Assembly (NCBI GenBank): GCA_023383015.1
Contig: JAHDXW010000004.1
Coordinates: 114,836 to 178,835, forward strand
Direction of reading: 5' to 3'
Length of the DNA: 64,000 bases
Source of the DNA: Paracoccaceae bacterium
GTDB lineage: Bacteria; Pseudomonadota; Alphaproteobacteria; Rhodobacterales; Rhodobacteraceae
Under the pieces are notes generated by a model. That model was not told the DNA's origin and ran no database searches. It saw only the letters and a list, made by a program, of their open reading frames with translations. A program made the position numbers and the translations under genes. This document shows, one piece after another, positions 16,736 through 25,317 of this stretch; within the stretch, counting starts at the first letter, position 1, and each line of letters opens with the position of its first letter.

Positions 16736-17815
16736 ATGAACCGTTCCCCCCCCGATGCCGGGCGAGCGCCCTGCGCCTGCGGCGCCTGTGCGGCGCGCAA
16801 TGCCGCCATCGACATCCATGCGCACTTCTTCCCCGAGGCATACCTCGATCTGATCGCGCGCGAGGGGGGCGCCCATGGCGCAGAGTTCGTCGATCATCAC
16901 GGCACCCGTGCGCTGCGGGTGGGCACGCTTTTCACCGGGCCGCTGGCGCCCCGGTTCATCGACCTCGACCTGCGGATCGAGGCCATGGACCGCCAGGGGG
17001 TCGAGGCGCAGGCCCTGTCGCTGACCCAGCCGATGGTGTACTGGGCGGACGACGCCCTCTCCGAAAGGCTGGCCGTCGTCTACAACGACGGCCTTGCCGA
17101 GGCAGCCCTGCAGCACCCCGGGCGCCTGTATGGCCTTGCCATCCTGCCGATGCAGACGCCCGCCCTGGCGATCCGCGAGGCGCGGCGCTCGGCGACGCTG
17201 CCCGGCATCCGCGGCGTCTACATGGCCACCTGCGTGCTGGACCGCGAGTTGGGCGACGAGGCGTTCTGGCCGGTCTACGAGGTGCTCGAGGACCTCGGCC
17301 TGCCGGTGTTCCTGCACCCGCTGAACGTGATCGGCATGACCGACAGGCTGCGGCCCTATTTCCTGTCGAACCTGCTGGGCAATCCCTTCGACAACGCCAT
17401 CGCCGCGGCGCATCTGATGTTCTCGGGAGTGATGGATCGCTTTCCCCGCCTCGAGGTGGTGCTGCCCCATGGCGGCGGCGCCTTCCCTTTCCTGCTCGGG
17501 AGGCTGGCGCATGGCTGGTCGGTGCGCCGCGAGTGCAAGCATCTCGCGGCCAGCCCGATGGAGTATGCACGCCGCTTCCATTACGACACGATTACCCACG
17601 ACCCGGTGGCGCTGCGCTTCCTCATCGACCGGGTCGGGGCGGACCGCGTCCTGCTGGGCAGCGACTACTGCTTCGACATGGGGACCGAGGACCCGCGCGG
17701 CGCCGTCGGTGCGCTCGCCAACCTGCCGGCGGCGGACCGCGAGCTGATCCTGTCGGGCAACGCCTGCCGTCTGCTGGGGCTGCGCGCGCCGGTCACCCCC
17801 GACGCCTCCGCCTGA
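16736..17815 (+). CDS. Amidohydrolase family protein (ACMS decarboxylase-like)
   Basis: A 359-residue TIM-barrel metal enzyme of the 2-amino-3-carboxymuconate-6-semialdehyde decarboxylase (ACMSD) group. Metal ligands visible are the HxH of AIDIHAHFFPEAYL, His in VFLHPLNVIG, His in VVLPHGGGAFPFLLGRLAHG and Asp in LLGSDYCFDMG. These enzymes decarboxylate ring-cleavage or aromatic acids. An unusual N-terminal Cys cluster, CACGAC at residues 13-18, precedes the barrel and could bind metal; it is not part of the family core as I know it. The gene starts five bases after the GntR stop codon and so is likely co-transcribed with it. The decarboxylase function supports degradation of an aromatic compound in this region. 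Confidence 0.9.
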   Translation: MNRSPPDAGRAPCACGACAARNAAIDIHAHFFPEAYLDLIAREGGAHGAEFVDHHGTRALRVGTLFTGPLAPRFIDLDLRIEAMDRQGVEAQALSLTQPMVYWADDALSERLAVVYNDGLAEAALQHPGRLYGLAILPMQTPALAIREARRSATLPGIRGVYMATCVLDRELGDEAFWPVYEVLEDLGLPVFLHPLNVIGMTDRLRPYFLSNLLGNPFDNAIAAAHLMFSGVMDRFPRLEVVLPHGGGAFPFLLGRLAHGWSVRRECKHLAASPMEYARRFHYDTITHDPVALRFLIDRVGADRVLLGSDYCFDMGTEDPRGAVGALANLPAADRELILSGNACRLLGLRAPVTPDASA

Positions 17816-17846
17816 GGCCTCGGGGCGGCCGCCCGGCACCGTCGTG

Positions 17847-19007
17847 TCACCCCCGCCCGGCTTGCGCGGTCCGGGTGTGGGTCACGGCGGCGCACACCTC
17901 GTCGGGCAGCTGCACGATGCCAAGGCCAGCGCCGGCCCCAAGCCTCCAGCGGCCGTCGACAAGACCACCGCCGGAGGCGAACGCGTCGCGGAGCGGATTT
18001 GGATTGACATCCACCTCCAGCAGCCCCGGCCCCCCGGCGGCGGCCAGCACATGCGCCGAGGCCGCAAGCCCGATGCCGCCGCCAAGGAAGTGCGGGCAGT
18101 AGGTTCTTCCCGCCGCCAGCGCCTTGCGCGCTACGTCAAGGCAACCCGTGACTCCGCCCCATTTGGCAACGTCGGGTTGCAGGAAACCCAGCGCCCCGAG
18201 CCGCAGCGCGGCATCGTAGGCGGCAGTACCGGCAAGGTTCTCGCCACCCGCCAGCCTGACCGGTCCATCTGCAAGCGCCTGCCAGTCCTCGTCCGGGGCA
18301 TCAGCGGGAATCGGCTCCTCCATCCAGCCGAGGCCAACATCCGAGACCGCATCCAGGAATTCGCGGGCGGAAGCCCGGTCCCACGCCTGGTTGGCGTCGG
18401 CGAGGAGATGCTCGCCCTCCGCAAGCCCCGCCGCCAGCGCCCGCAGCCTGTCAGGTTCGCGCGCCGCATCGAACCCGACCTTGACCTTGAAGACACGGAA
18501 GCCGGCGGCGCGCGCCCTGTCGATCTCGGCAGACGCCGCGTCGACATGGATGCCGCTGGCATAGGCCGACACGGCCGCGGGTGCCCCGGCCGACAGGAGC
18601 GCGGCGAGGGGCAGTCCCTGCCGCCGGGCGACCATGTCCCAGCAGGCGATGTCGAGCGCAGCGATCACCTGGCGGAAGGGGCCGGGCTCGCCGCATTGCA
18701 GCGCACGGATGCGTGTCTCGCCGCTGAGGGCATGGAACATCGCCGGCGGGTCAGCAAAGCCGCGGCCCAGCACCAGGTGGGCGACATCGTCGATGAGCAG
18801 ATTGACCCGGTGCTCGGCACCGGCGGCCGGCCAGTTGGCAAATGCCTCTCCCCATCCGAACGCGCCGTCGACGTCTTCGATGCGGACGAAGACGGCCGGA
18901 CGGTTCCGCATCACGCCGAATGACGTCCTGACCGGCTGGGCGATCGGCACGCGGCAGGCGAGGCCCGTCATGCGGACGATGCGGAAACCTGGTTGCCCGC
19001 TACGCAT
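17847..19007 (-). CDS. Mandelate racemase/muconate lactonizing enzyme family protein
   Basis: A 386-residue enolase-superfamily enzyme starting at MRSGQPGFRIVRM (19007; Met at 18971 is an alternative). The catalytic Lys pair is in FRVFKVKVGF (Lys174 and Lys176). Metal ligands are in LLADANQAWD, GWMEEPI and LAGGENLAG. The C-terminal LQPDVAKWGGVTG and CPHFLGGGIGL resemble the Asp-His pair of the mandelate racemase subgroup. The chemistry starts with proton abstraction next to a carboxylate (racemisation, epimerisation or dehydration). It follows the IclR regulator on the same strand after about 100 bases and is probably controlled by it together with the divergent ABC importer; a dipeptide epimerase or acid racemase role is possible but unproven. 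Confidence 0.9.
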   Translation of the reverse strand: MRSGQPGFRIVRMTGLACRVPIAQPVRTSFGVMRNRPAVFVRIEDVDGAFGWGEAFANWPAAGAEHRVNLLIDDVAHLVLGRGFADPPAMFHALSGETRIRALQCGEPGPFRQVIAALDIACWDMVARRQGLPLAALLSAGAPAAVSAYASGIHVDAASAEIDRARAAGFRVFKVKVGFDAAREPDRLRALAAGLAEGEHLLADANQAWDRASAREFLDAVSDVGLGWMEEPIPADAPDEDWQALADGPVRLAGGENLAGTAAYDAALRLGALGFLQPDVAKWGGVTGCLDVARKALAAGRTYCPHFLGGGIGLAASAHVLAAAGGPGLLEVDVNPNPLRDAFASGGGLVDGRWRLGAGAGLGIVQLPDEVCAAVTHTRTAQAGRG

Positions 19008-19109
19008 GGCCGGCGGCGGCCCTCGGCAGCAGCGGCAGGGGATGGCGGACACGGGCGCGATGCGCCCCGCTCCCGAACCGCTTGGGACCCGGCCTGTTCA
19101 GTTCCCTTT

Positions 19110-19943
19110 TCATGCTATCCGCGCGAAGAAGTCCTGCCTGCCGCCGATGGACTGGGTGATTTCCCGCGCCGCTTCGTAGGCCAGTTCGCCGAATTCGTGC
19201 AGCCGGGCATCCGGGACGCGGGTGATCGGGCCGGAGATGGAGACGGCCGCGACCGCCTGGCCGCTGGTGTCGAAGATCGGCGCGGCGACGCAACGCATTC
19301 CCGGGGTGTGCTCGCCGTCATTGATCGACCATCCGCGCGACCGCGCCTTCTCCAGTTCCGACAGGAGTGGCTCCAGCAGGCAGATCGTCTGCTCGGTGAA
19401 GCGCGGCATCCCCTTGGCTTCGAGCGTACGGATGATCCGCTCTCTGGACCAGGTCGAGATCACCGCCTTCCCGCAGCCCGAGGCGTGAAGCGGCCCGCGC
19501 TCGCCGGGAGGAAAGAACGCCCGCATGCTGGCGCGCGATTCGACCTGGGCAAGGAAGATGATCTCGTCGGCATTGAGGCGCCCGAGGCTGACCGTCTCCC
19601 GGCTTGCGCGCATCAGCCGGGCCATCACCGAGCGGCTGATCTCCACGAGGTCGATCTGCCGGGCGAAGCTCTGGCCGACCTCGAATGCGCGGACGCCGAT
19701 CCGCCAGGTGCCGCGGCGGTCGTCGTGGTGCGCGAACCGGTGCGACTGGAGCGTGGCAAGCAGGCGATGCGTGGACGACACCGGCAGCCCGGTCGCGCGG
19801 GCGAGATCGGACAGGGCAAGCGCGTCCGCGCTTCCCAGGACCTCGAGCAGCCGGAGACCGCGCTCCAGCGCCTTCACGGCCGTTGCGTTGTCGTCGCCCG
19901 ACTTCGGGGGGCGGCCCCGCCGCCTTGGCTGTTCGTCGTTCAT
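19110..19943 (-). CDS. IclR family transcriptional regulator
   Basis: A 277-residue regulator. The N-terminus has a basic RRRGRPPK stretch resembling an AT-hook. The winged helix follows (about 20-85) with LSDLARATGLPVSSTHRLLATL, then the effector domain with SRETVSLGRLNADEIIFLAQVE, LHASGCGKAVISTW and CVAAPIFDTSGQAVAAVSISGP. It is divergent from the ABC importer operon and precedes the enolase-family gene on the minus strand. A 15-base sequence close to the classical IclR box stands at 20093-20107, in front of the importer operon, making direct control of that operon likely. Confidence 0.93.
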   Translation of the reverse strand: MNDEQPRRRGRPPKSGDDNATAVKALERGLRLLEVLGSADALALSDLARATGLPVSSTHRLLATLQSHRFAHHDDRRGTWRIGVRAFEVGQSFARQIDLVEISRSVMARLMRASRETVSLGRLNADEIIFLAQVESRASMRAFFPPGERGPLHASGCGKAVISTWSRERIIRTLEAKGMPRFTEQTICLLEPLLSELEKARSRGWSINDGEHTPGMRCVAAPIFDTSGQAVAAVSISGPITRVPDARLHEFGELAYEAAREITQSIGGRQDFFARIA

Positions 19944-20092
19944 TCGCCACCCGTCGCGAGGTTCTTCGGCGGCACAGCATCAGCGCAGACGCCTCTCCCA
20001 GTGAAGCCAGAAATGCGGTTGCCGCCGTCGATCGCCCTGCCATTCTCAATCCTAAAGGGCGCAATTGCAGATTGCAAGGCCGTCAGTGAATT

Positions 20093-20137
20093 TGGAAAAT
20101 ATTTCCCGTTGACTGGAATTGACGTCGCCACTACCCT
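20093..20137 (+). promoter_or_regulatory. IclR-box-like operator and putative promoter of the ABC operon
   Basis: TGGAAAATATTTCCC (20093-20107) agrees at 13 of 15 positions with the E. coli IclR consensus TGGAAATNATTTCCA. TTGACT (20109-20114), 17 bases and TACCCT (20132-20137) form a weak promoter directly beside it. The remaining bases between 19944 and 20261 hold no gene. The box abuts the -35, which fits either repression or activation by the adjacent IclR protein. Confidence 0.65.
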
Positions 20138-20261
20138 TTTTTTTCACCTGCGTCGCGCTCGCAGTGAGCCCGCGCTGCCTGCAGTGCGGAATCGCGCAAC
20201 AAGACCACCCGATCGCCTGTCACGGCCGGACATCGGAAACCGTCCCCAGAGGAGATTCAGC

Positions 20262-21779
20262 ATGGAATATCGAGGCCTACCAAGGGTGATCGCCGGCCCG
20301 GCAGTGCTGGCGATCAGTCTTCTGGCCGCCGCGTCCCTCCACGCCAAGCCGGTTACGATCGTCGTCGACACGGAGCCTGACCAGCTCGATCCCTGCCAGA
20401 TCGACAAGTCCCAGGTTGGGCCCGTGATCAAGTCGAACGTCATCGAGACCCTGACCGAGATCGACCCGTTCGACGGCACCGTCCTGCCCCGGCTGGCAAC
20501 CGAATGGGTTCGGCTGGACGCCACCACCTGGCAGTTTGACCTGCGCGGAGGCGTCACGTTCCATGACGGATCGCCTCTGACGGCCGAGGCCGTCGCCGTG
20601 TCGATGCGGCGCACGCTGGTTCCCGAACTCTCCTGCGAATCCGCGCTGAAGTATTTCGCGGCGATCAAGCTGACGGCAGAGCCGGTGGACGACGACACGG
20701 TCAGGTTCACGACCGACATTCCGGTCGAGATCCTGCCGACGATGATGGCATCGGTCGGCATTTCTAGCCTTGCCACGCCGCTCAACGAGATCACGCGCGC
20801 ACCGATCGGGACTGGCCCCTATGTTCTTTCCGAATGGGTGCCGGGGCAGCGGGTGGTCCTGAGCGCCTACCCGGGGTACTGGGGCGGTCCCGCGGAGGTG
20901 ACCGGGGCGACCTATGTTTGGCGGCAGGATTCGGCCGTCCGCGCCGCCATGGTGGCCGCGGGTGAAGCCGATATCGCGCCCCGCATCGCGGTGCAGGATG
21001 CCACCGACGGCAGCATGGACTTCGCCTACTCCAATGCCGTCACGACAAGCTTCCGCATCGACGGCGCGATCGCGCCGCTCGACGACGTGCGGGTACGGCG
21101 TGCAGCGAATCTCGCCATCGACCGCGATGCGCTGAGGGGCACGCTGTTCAGTGCCGAGGCAATCCCGGCCGCACAGCAGGTTCCGCCCGGTGCCACGGGC
21201 TACAACCCAGAGCTGACACCCTACGCCTTCGACCCCGGGGAAGCGCGGCGCCTGCTGGCGGCCGCACGGGCCGACGGCGCTCCAGTGGACACCGAGATCG
21301 TGCTGATCGGGCGCTACAACATCTACTCCAACGCCGAGGAAGTTGTTCAGGCGGTGCAGGCGATGCTCGCCGACGTGGGCTTCAAGACCTCCATCAAGAT
21401 GACGGATTCGGCCGAGTGGTTCAAGTTGGCGTTGAAGCCCTTTGCCGAGGGCCGCGCGCCAAACATCTTCCAGACTGGCCACGACAACACGATGGGCGAT
21501 GCGGTGTTCACGGTTCCGGCCAAGTATGCGTCGACCGAGCGGCAGGCGACCATGACGGTGCCCGAACTCGACCGCCTGATCGCCGAGGCCTCGGTCGCGA
21601 GCGGCGAGGAGCGGCGGGCGAAGTTCGCCGAGGCCCTGCGCATGATCCACGAGGACATCGTGCCGGACATCATCCTGTTCCACATGGTGGAGTTCGCCCG
21701 CGTCAATCCGCGCATCACCTACGTCCCGAACGTGAGCACCGGCACCGCGCTGCAGTTGCGGCAGATCAGCTTCAAGTGA
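20262..21779 (+). CDS. ABC transporter substrate-binding protein, peptide/nickel/opine family 5
   Basis: A 505-residue periplasmic binding protein of the DppA/OppA type. The signal peptide VLAISLLAAASLHA ends with an AxA-like site near residue 29. The start is set by AGAGGAG 8 bases upstream of the ATG at 20262. Typical lobes contain DPCQIDKSQVGPVIKSNVIE, PRLATEWVRLDATTWQFDLR, the family motif VTFHDGSPLTAEAV and APIGTGPYVLSEWVPGQRV. It heads an operon with permeases, a double ATPase and two hydrolases. The ligand is probably an oligopeptide or amide-linked amino acid, because an M20 amidohydrolase is encoded downstream. A GC hairpin follows the stop codon. Confidence 0.95.
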   Translation: MEYRGLPRVIAGPAVLAISLLAAASLHAKPVTIVVDTEPDQLDPCQIDKSQVGPVIKSNVIETLTEIDPFDGTVLPRLATEWVRLDATTWQFDLRGGVTFHDGSPLTAEAVAVSMRRTLVPELSCESALKYFAAIKLTAEPVDDDTVRFTTDIPVEILPTMMASVGISSLATPLNEITRAPIGTGPYVLSEWVPGQRVVLSAYPGYWGGPAEVTGATYVWRQDSAVRAAMVAAGEADIAPRIAVQDATDGSMDFAYSNAVTTSFRIDGAIAPLDDVRVRRAANLAIDRDALRGTLFSAEAIPAAQQVPPGATGYNPELTPYAFDPGEARRLLAAARADGAPVDTEIVLIGRYNIYSNAEEVVQAVQAMLADVGFKTSIKMTDSAEWFKLALKPFAEGRAPNIFQTGHDNTMGDAVFTVPAKYASTERQATMTVPELDRLIAEASVASGEERRAKFAEALRMIHEDIVPDIILFHMVEFARVNPRITYVPNVSTGTALQLRQISFK

Positions 21780-21784
21780 AGGGA

Positions 21785-21820
21785 TCCGCCGGGGCGGCGC
21801 GCAGGGCCCGCGCCGGCGGA
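21785..21820 (+). terminator. Hairpin between binding-protein and permease genes (attenuator-like)
   Basis: TCCGCCGG (21785-21792) and CCGGCGGA (21813-21820) are a perfect 8-bp outer stem with further GC pairing possible inside. It starts five bases after the binding-protein stop codon and has no U-run, so I read it as a partial terminator or mRNA end stabiliser. Confidence 0.5.
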
Positions 21821-21840
21821 CACGAAACGGGGCATCCGGC

Positions 21841-22770
21841 TTGCTGAAGTTCCTCTTGCGTCGGACGCTGCAGAGCGCTGTGGCCCTGCTCGCGCTCGTG
21901 ACAGTTGTCTTCTTTCTCGCGCGCCTCACCGGCGATCCGGTGGACCTGTTCCTGCCGCTCGAGGCAACCGAGGAGGCGCGCGCGAGGGTGGCAGCGCAGT
22001 ATGGCTTCGACCAGCCAATCCCGGTTCAGTATGTCCGCTACCTCGGCGGCGTGCTCAGCCTCGATTTCGGGCCGTCCATCTTCCAGGGGCGGCCTGCCAT
22101 CGATCCGGTTCTCGAGGCCTTCCCGGTCACCCTGATGCTGGCGCTCGTCACCATGTCGATCGCCGCGGCACTTGCCATCCTGGTGGGGGCGGTCGCGGCC
22201 TATCGCCCGGACGGTGTCTTCGACCGGATCGCCAGCGTAGTGACCCTGATCGGGGCAAGCACCCCGGACTTCTGGCTCGCGATCGTCGCGATCCTGTTCT
22301 TTTCGGTCTCGCTGGGCCTGCTGCCGACCTCCGGCACCGGCGGCATCGCCTTCTGGGTACTCCCGGTCGGCGTGCTTCTGACCAGGCCGCTCGGCGTGCT
22401 GACCCAGGTGGTCCGCTCGTCCTTCCTGAACGCCCTGTCGGCGCCCTATGTGAGGACCGCGCGGGCCAAGGGCGCCTCGACGCGGCGGGTCATCTTCGTC
22501 CACGCGCTTCGCAACGCGCTCCTGCCGGTGATCACCGTGGCGGGCGACCTGCTGGCGGGGTTCCTGAACGGGGCCGTGGTGGTCGAGACGATCTTCGGCT
22601 GGCCCGGAATCGGGCACCTGATGATCAGCTCGATCCGCCAGCGCGATTTCGCCGTCGTCCAGGCCGCCATCCTCGTCACCGCAGTCGCGGTCTTCGTCAT
22701 GAACATCCTGATCGACTTCGCCTATGCGCGCCTCGATCCGCGCGTCAGCGTGCGACAGGCCAAGCAATGA
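21841..22770 (+). CDS. ABC transporter permease, DppB type
   Basis: A 309-residue inner-membrane permease with six predicted helices. The N-terminal FLLRRTLQSAVALLALVTVVFFL and the RLTGDPVDLFLP loop are typical of DppB. The cytoplasmic coupling motif is in YVRTARAKGASTRRVIFVHALRNALLPVI. The start is TTG at 21841; it gives the normal N-terminus and no ATG is available at a fitting position. It overlaps the next permease by ATGA. With the weak TTG start and the upstream hairpin, permease expression is probably kept below that of the binding protein. Confidence 0.93.
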   Translation: MLKFLLRRTLQSAVALLALVTVVFFLARLTGDPVDLFLPLEATEEARARVAAQYGFDQPIPVQYVRYLGGVLSLDFGPSIFQGRPAIDPVLEAFPVTLMLALVTMSIAAALAILVGAVAAYRPDGVFDRIASVVTLIGASTPDFWLAIVAILFFSVSLGLLPTSGTGGIAFWVLPVGVLLTRPLGVLTQVVRSSFLNALSAPYVRTARAKGASTRRVIFVHALRNALLPVITVAGDLLAGFLNGAVVVETIFGWPGIGHLMISSIRQRDFAVVQAAILVTAVAVFVMNILIDFAYARLDPRVSVRQAKQ

Positions 22771-23636
22771 CCTTGCTGCGCCACGACTTCCTGCGTTCCC
22801 CGGTAGCCGTGGCTTCCGCCACGACCCTGATCGCCGCGGCCCTGTTCGCCATCCTCGGGCCGGCCCTGTTCGGCGACGTCGCAGGGAAGGTCAACCTGCG
22901 GGCACGCAACGCGCCGCCGTTCGATCTTCACTCCGGGTGGCTGAACATCCTCGGCGCCGACGCGCTGGGGCGCAGCATCGTTGCCCGCATCGCCGTGGCG
23001 GCCCGCAACACCATCGGGATCGCGGCGGCCGCGGTGGTGGCCTCCCTGGTCGTGGGCGGAGGCATCGGCGTGCTGGTCGGACTGAGCAACGGGCGGATGG
23101 CCGGGTTCATCATGCGCTGCGTCGACATCGTCATGAGTTTCCCGTCGCTGCTGCTGGCGCTCGTGGTGTTGTACGTTCTCTCGCCCAGCCCGTGGAACGT
23201 CGTGCTTGTTCTCGCGATCACCCGCATGCCGATCTACGTGCGGACGGCGCGCGCCGAGGTGTTGGAGATCCGCGAACGCGCCTTCATTGCAGCCGCCAGG
23301 GTCATGGGCGGCGGCACCCGGCACATCGCCATGCATCATGTCGTGCCGCTGGTTCTGCCGACCCTGCTGATCGTTGCCGGGCTGGAGTTCGCGCTGGTGG
23401 TGCTGGCCGAATCCGCGCTGAGCTTTCTAGGCATGGGCATCCAGCCGCCGGACATGACCTGGGGCCTGATGGTCTCGGACGGGCGGTCCTACATCGCCAC
23501 CGCCTGGTGGGTGTCGTTCTGGCCGGGCCTGACAATCGTTCTTGTCGCCCTGTCGGCCAACCTGCTCGCGAACTGGTTCAGGGGCGCCAGCGACCCGACG
23601 CTGAGGAAGCCCCGGAAAGTTGGTGCCGATGCCTGA
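22767..23636 (+). CDS. ABC transporter permease, DppC type
   Basis: A 289-residue permease, the partner of the preceding DppB-type protein. It shows the DppC N-terminal helix, the LGADALGRSIVARIAVAARNT motif that is diagnostic for DppC/OppC, and the coupling loop EIRERAFIAAARVMGGGTRHIAMHHVVP. The C-terminal ESALSFLGMGIQPPDMTWGLM is conserved in the family. It overlaps the upstream gene by four bases and the downstream ATPase gene by eight, so the three are translationally coupled. Confidence 0.94.
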   Translation: MTLLRHDFLRSPVAVASATTLIAAALFAILGPALFGDVAGKVNLRARNAPPFDLHSGWLNILGADALGRSIVARIAVAARNTIGIAAAAVVASLVVGGGIGVLVGLSNGRMAGFIMRCVDIVMSFPSLLLALVVLYVLSPSPWNVVLVLAITRMPIYVRTARAEVLEIRERAFIAAARVMGGGTRHIAMHHVVPLVLPTLLIVAGLEFALVVLAESALSFLGMGIQPPDMTWGLMVSDGRSYIATAWWVSFWPGLTIVLVALSANLLANWFRGASDPTLRKPRKVGADA

Positions 23637-25317
23637 GGTGCCCGTCGGCGTGCTTGACGTCCGCAACCTGCGGGTCGCCTTCCGGACCCATGCAGGTGAT
23701 TTCGAGGCGGTCCGCGGCGTCGACCTGCAGATCGGCAGGGACGAGGCGCTTGCCGTGATCGGCGAGAGCGGTTCGGGAAAGAGCGTCACCGCCAGCGCCA
23801 TCATGGGCCTGATCGACGCACGCCAGGCCCGCGTCACCGCCGACCGGATGCTGCTTGAGGGACGCGAGCTACTCGGGCTGTCGCACGGCGAACGCGAGCG
23901 GATCAACGGCGCGCGCGTGGCCATGGTGTTCCAGGACGCGCTTGCCCATCTCAACCCGGTGTATCCGGTCGGCTGGCAGGTCGCCGAGACCTGCCGCCTG
24001 CACGGCCAGACAGCCCGAGCCGCCAGGGCGCGTGCGCTGGAACTGATGGAGCATGTCGGCATCGCGCGGGCAAGGGGACGCTACGACGACTATCCGCATC
24101 AGTTCTCCGGCGGCGAACGCCAGCGCCTGCTGATCGCGATGGCGGTCGCCATGCGCCCGGCCCTGCTGGTCGCGGACGAGCCGACGACGGCCCTCGACGT
24201 TTCGGTCCAGGCACAGATCCTGGAGCTCCTGCGCAGCCTGCGCGCCGAGACCGGCATGGCACTGATGATGATCACCCATGATGTCGGCGTGGCCGCCGAC
24301 ATCGCAGATCGCGTCGTGGTCATGCGGGAAGGGGAAGTGGTCGAGAGCGGAACAGTGCGCGAGGTGCTGCTTGCACCCCGCCATCCCTACACCCGGGCGC
24401 TGCTGTCGGCCCGCGCGGGGGCAGGCGCGGCCCGCGGAGCCGGTGCCGGCGCACGACAGATTCTGCTGCAGGCCGAGGGGCTGACGCTGACCCATCCCGT
24501 GCGCGAGAACCTGCTCGGCCGGCCGGTTGAGACGCTGACCGCGGTGGACGGCGTCGACCTCTGCCTGCGTGAGGGCGAAATCCTCGGGCTGGTGGGGGAA
24601 TCCGGTTCGGGCAAGTCCTCGGTGGCGCGCATGCTCCTCGGCCTAACGCGGCCGACGGCGGGGTCTGTCTCGTGGCGCGGCCAGGATCTTGCCTGCCTGG
24701 CCGGGGAGGGCATGAGAGAGTTCCGCCGGGGCGTCCAAGTCGTCTTTCAGGACCCCTACAGTTCGCTCAACCCGCGCCTGACCGTCTTCGACGTCATTTC
24801 GGAGGCATGGCGGCTCAATCCCGATGTCGTGCCCCGCGGGGCGTGGCGCAAGCGGGCGCGGGAACTGCTGCTGCAGGTCAACCTGAAGGCCAGCGATCTG
24901 GACAAGTACCCCGGCGAGTTCTCGGGCGGACAGCTCCAGCGGATAGCGATCGCGCGCGCGCTGGCCCTCGGTCCGAAGGTCGTCGTCTGCGACGAAGCCG
25001 TCTCGGCGCTGGACATGTCGATCCAGGCGCAGGTTGTCGACCTCCTGACCAGGTTGCGAGACCAGACCGGGGTCGCCTATCTCTTCATCGCGCACGATCT
25101 CACGCTGGTCGAGCATTTCGCCGACCGCGTGCTCGTCATGCAGAAGGGGCGCATCGTCGAGGAGGGAACGCCGGCGGAGGTCTTCGGGGCACCGCGGAAC
25201 GCGTACACCATGGCCCTCATCGCCGCCAGCCCGGTGCCCGATCCGGACCTGCAGGCCGTGCGCCGGCGCCAGAGGCTGGGTCAGGTTGCAGAAGCAGAAC
25301 GGGGGACGCGACCATGA
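23629..25317 (+). CDS. ABC transporter ATP-binding protein, fused DppD-DppF type
   Basis: A 562-residue protein carrying two complete ATPase domains in one chain. The first half has Walker A GESGSGKSVTAS near residue 46, signature FSGGERQRLLIAMA and Walker B ALLVADEPTTALD. The second has Walker A GESGSGKSSVARM near residue 325, signature FSGGQLQRIAIARA and KVVVCDEAVSALD. The order corresponds to DppD followed by DppF. Fused forms occur in many alphaproteobacterial peptide/glutathione-type importers (GsiA-like). The ATG at 23629 overlaps the dppC end; a TTG at 23620 is possible. The short linker around residues 265-280 is Ala/Gly-rich. The second ABC importer in this window has the two ATPases as separate genes. 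Confidence 0.95.
   Translation: MPEVPVGVLDVRNLRVAFRTHAGDFEAVRGVDLQIGRDEALAVIGESGSGKSVTASAIMGLIDARQARVTADRMLLEGRELLGLSHGERERINGARVAMVFQDALAHLNPVYPVGWQVAETCRLHGQTARAARARALELMEHVGIARARGRYDDYPHQFSGGERQRLLIAMAVAMRPALLVADEPTTALDVSVQAQILELLRSLRAETGMALMMITHDVGVAADIADRVVVMREGEVVESGTVREVLLAPRHPYTRALLSARAGAGAARGAGAGARQILLQAEGLTLTHPVRENLLGRPVETLTAVDGVDLCLREGEILGLVGESGSGKSSVARMLLGLTRPTAGSVSWRGQDLACLAGEGMREFRRGVQVVFQDPYSSLNPRLTVFDVISEAWRLNPDVVPRGAWRKRARELLLQVNLKASDLDKYPGEFSGGQLQRIAIARALALGPKVVVCDEAVSALDMSIQAQVVDLLTRLRDQTGVAYLFIAHDLTLVEHFADRVLVMQKGRIVEEGTPAEVFGAPRNAYTMALIAASPVPDPDLQAVRRRQRLGQVAEAERGTRP

Noticed and set aside
20277..21929. Long open frame antisense to the substrate-binding gene, one of many antisense open frames of 300-700 codons in the window.
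   Set aside because: In DNA of this GC content antisense frames stay open; the translation is rich in Arg, His, Gly and Asp without domains, and the sense strand encodes a clear family protein.
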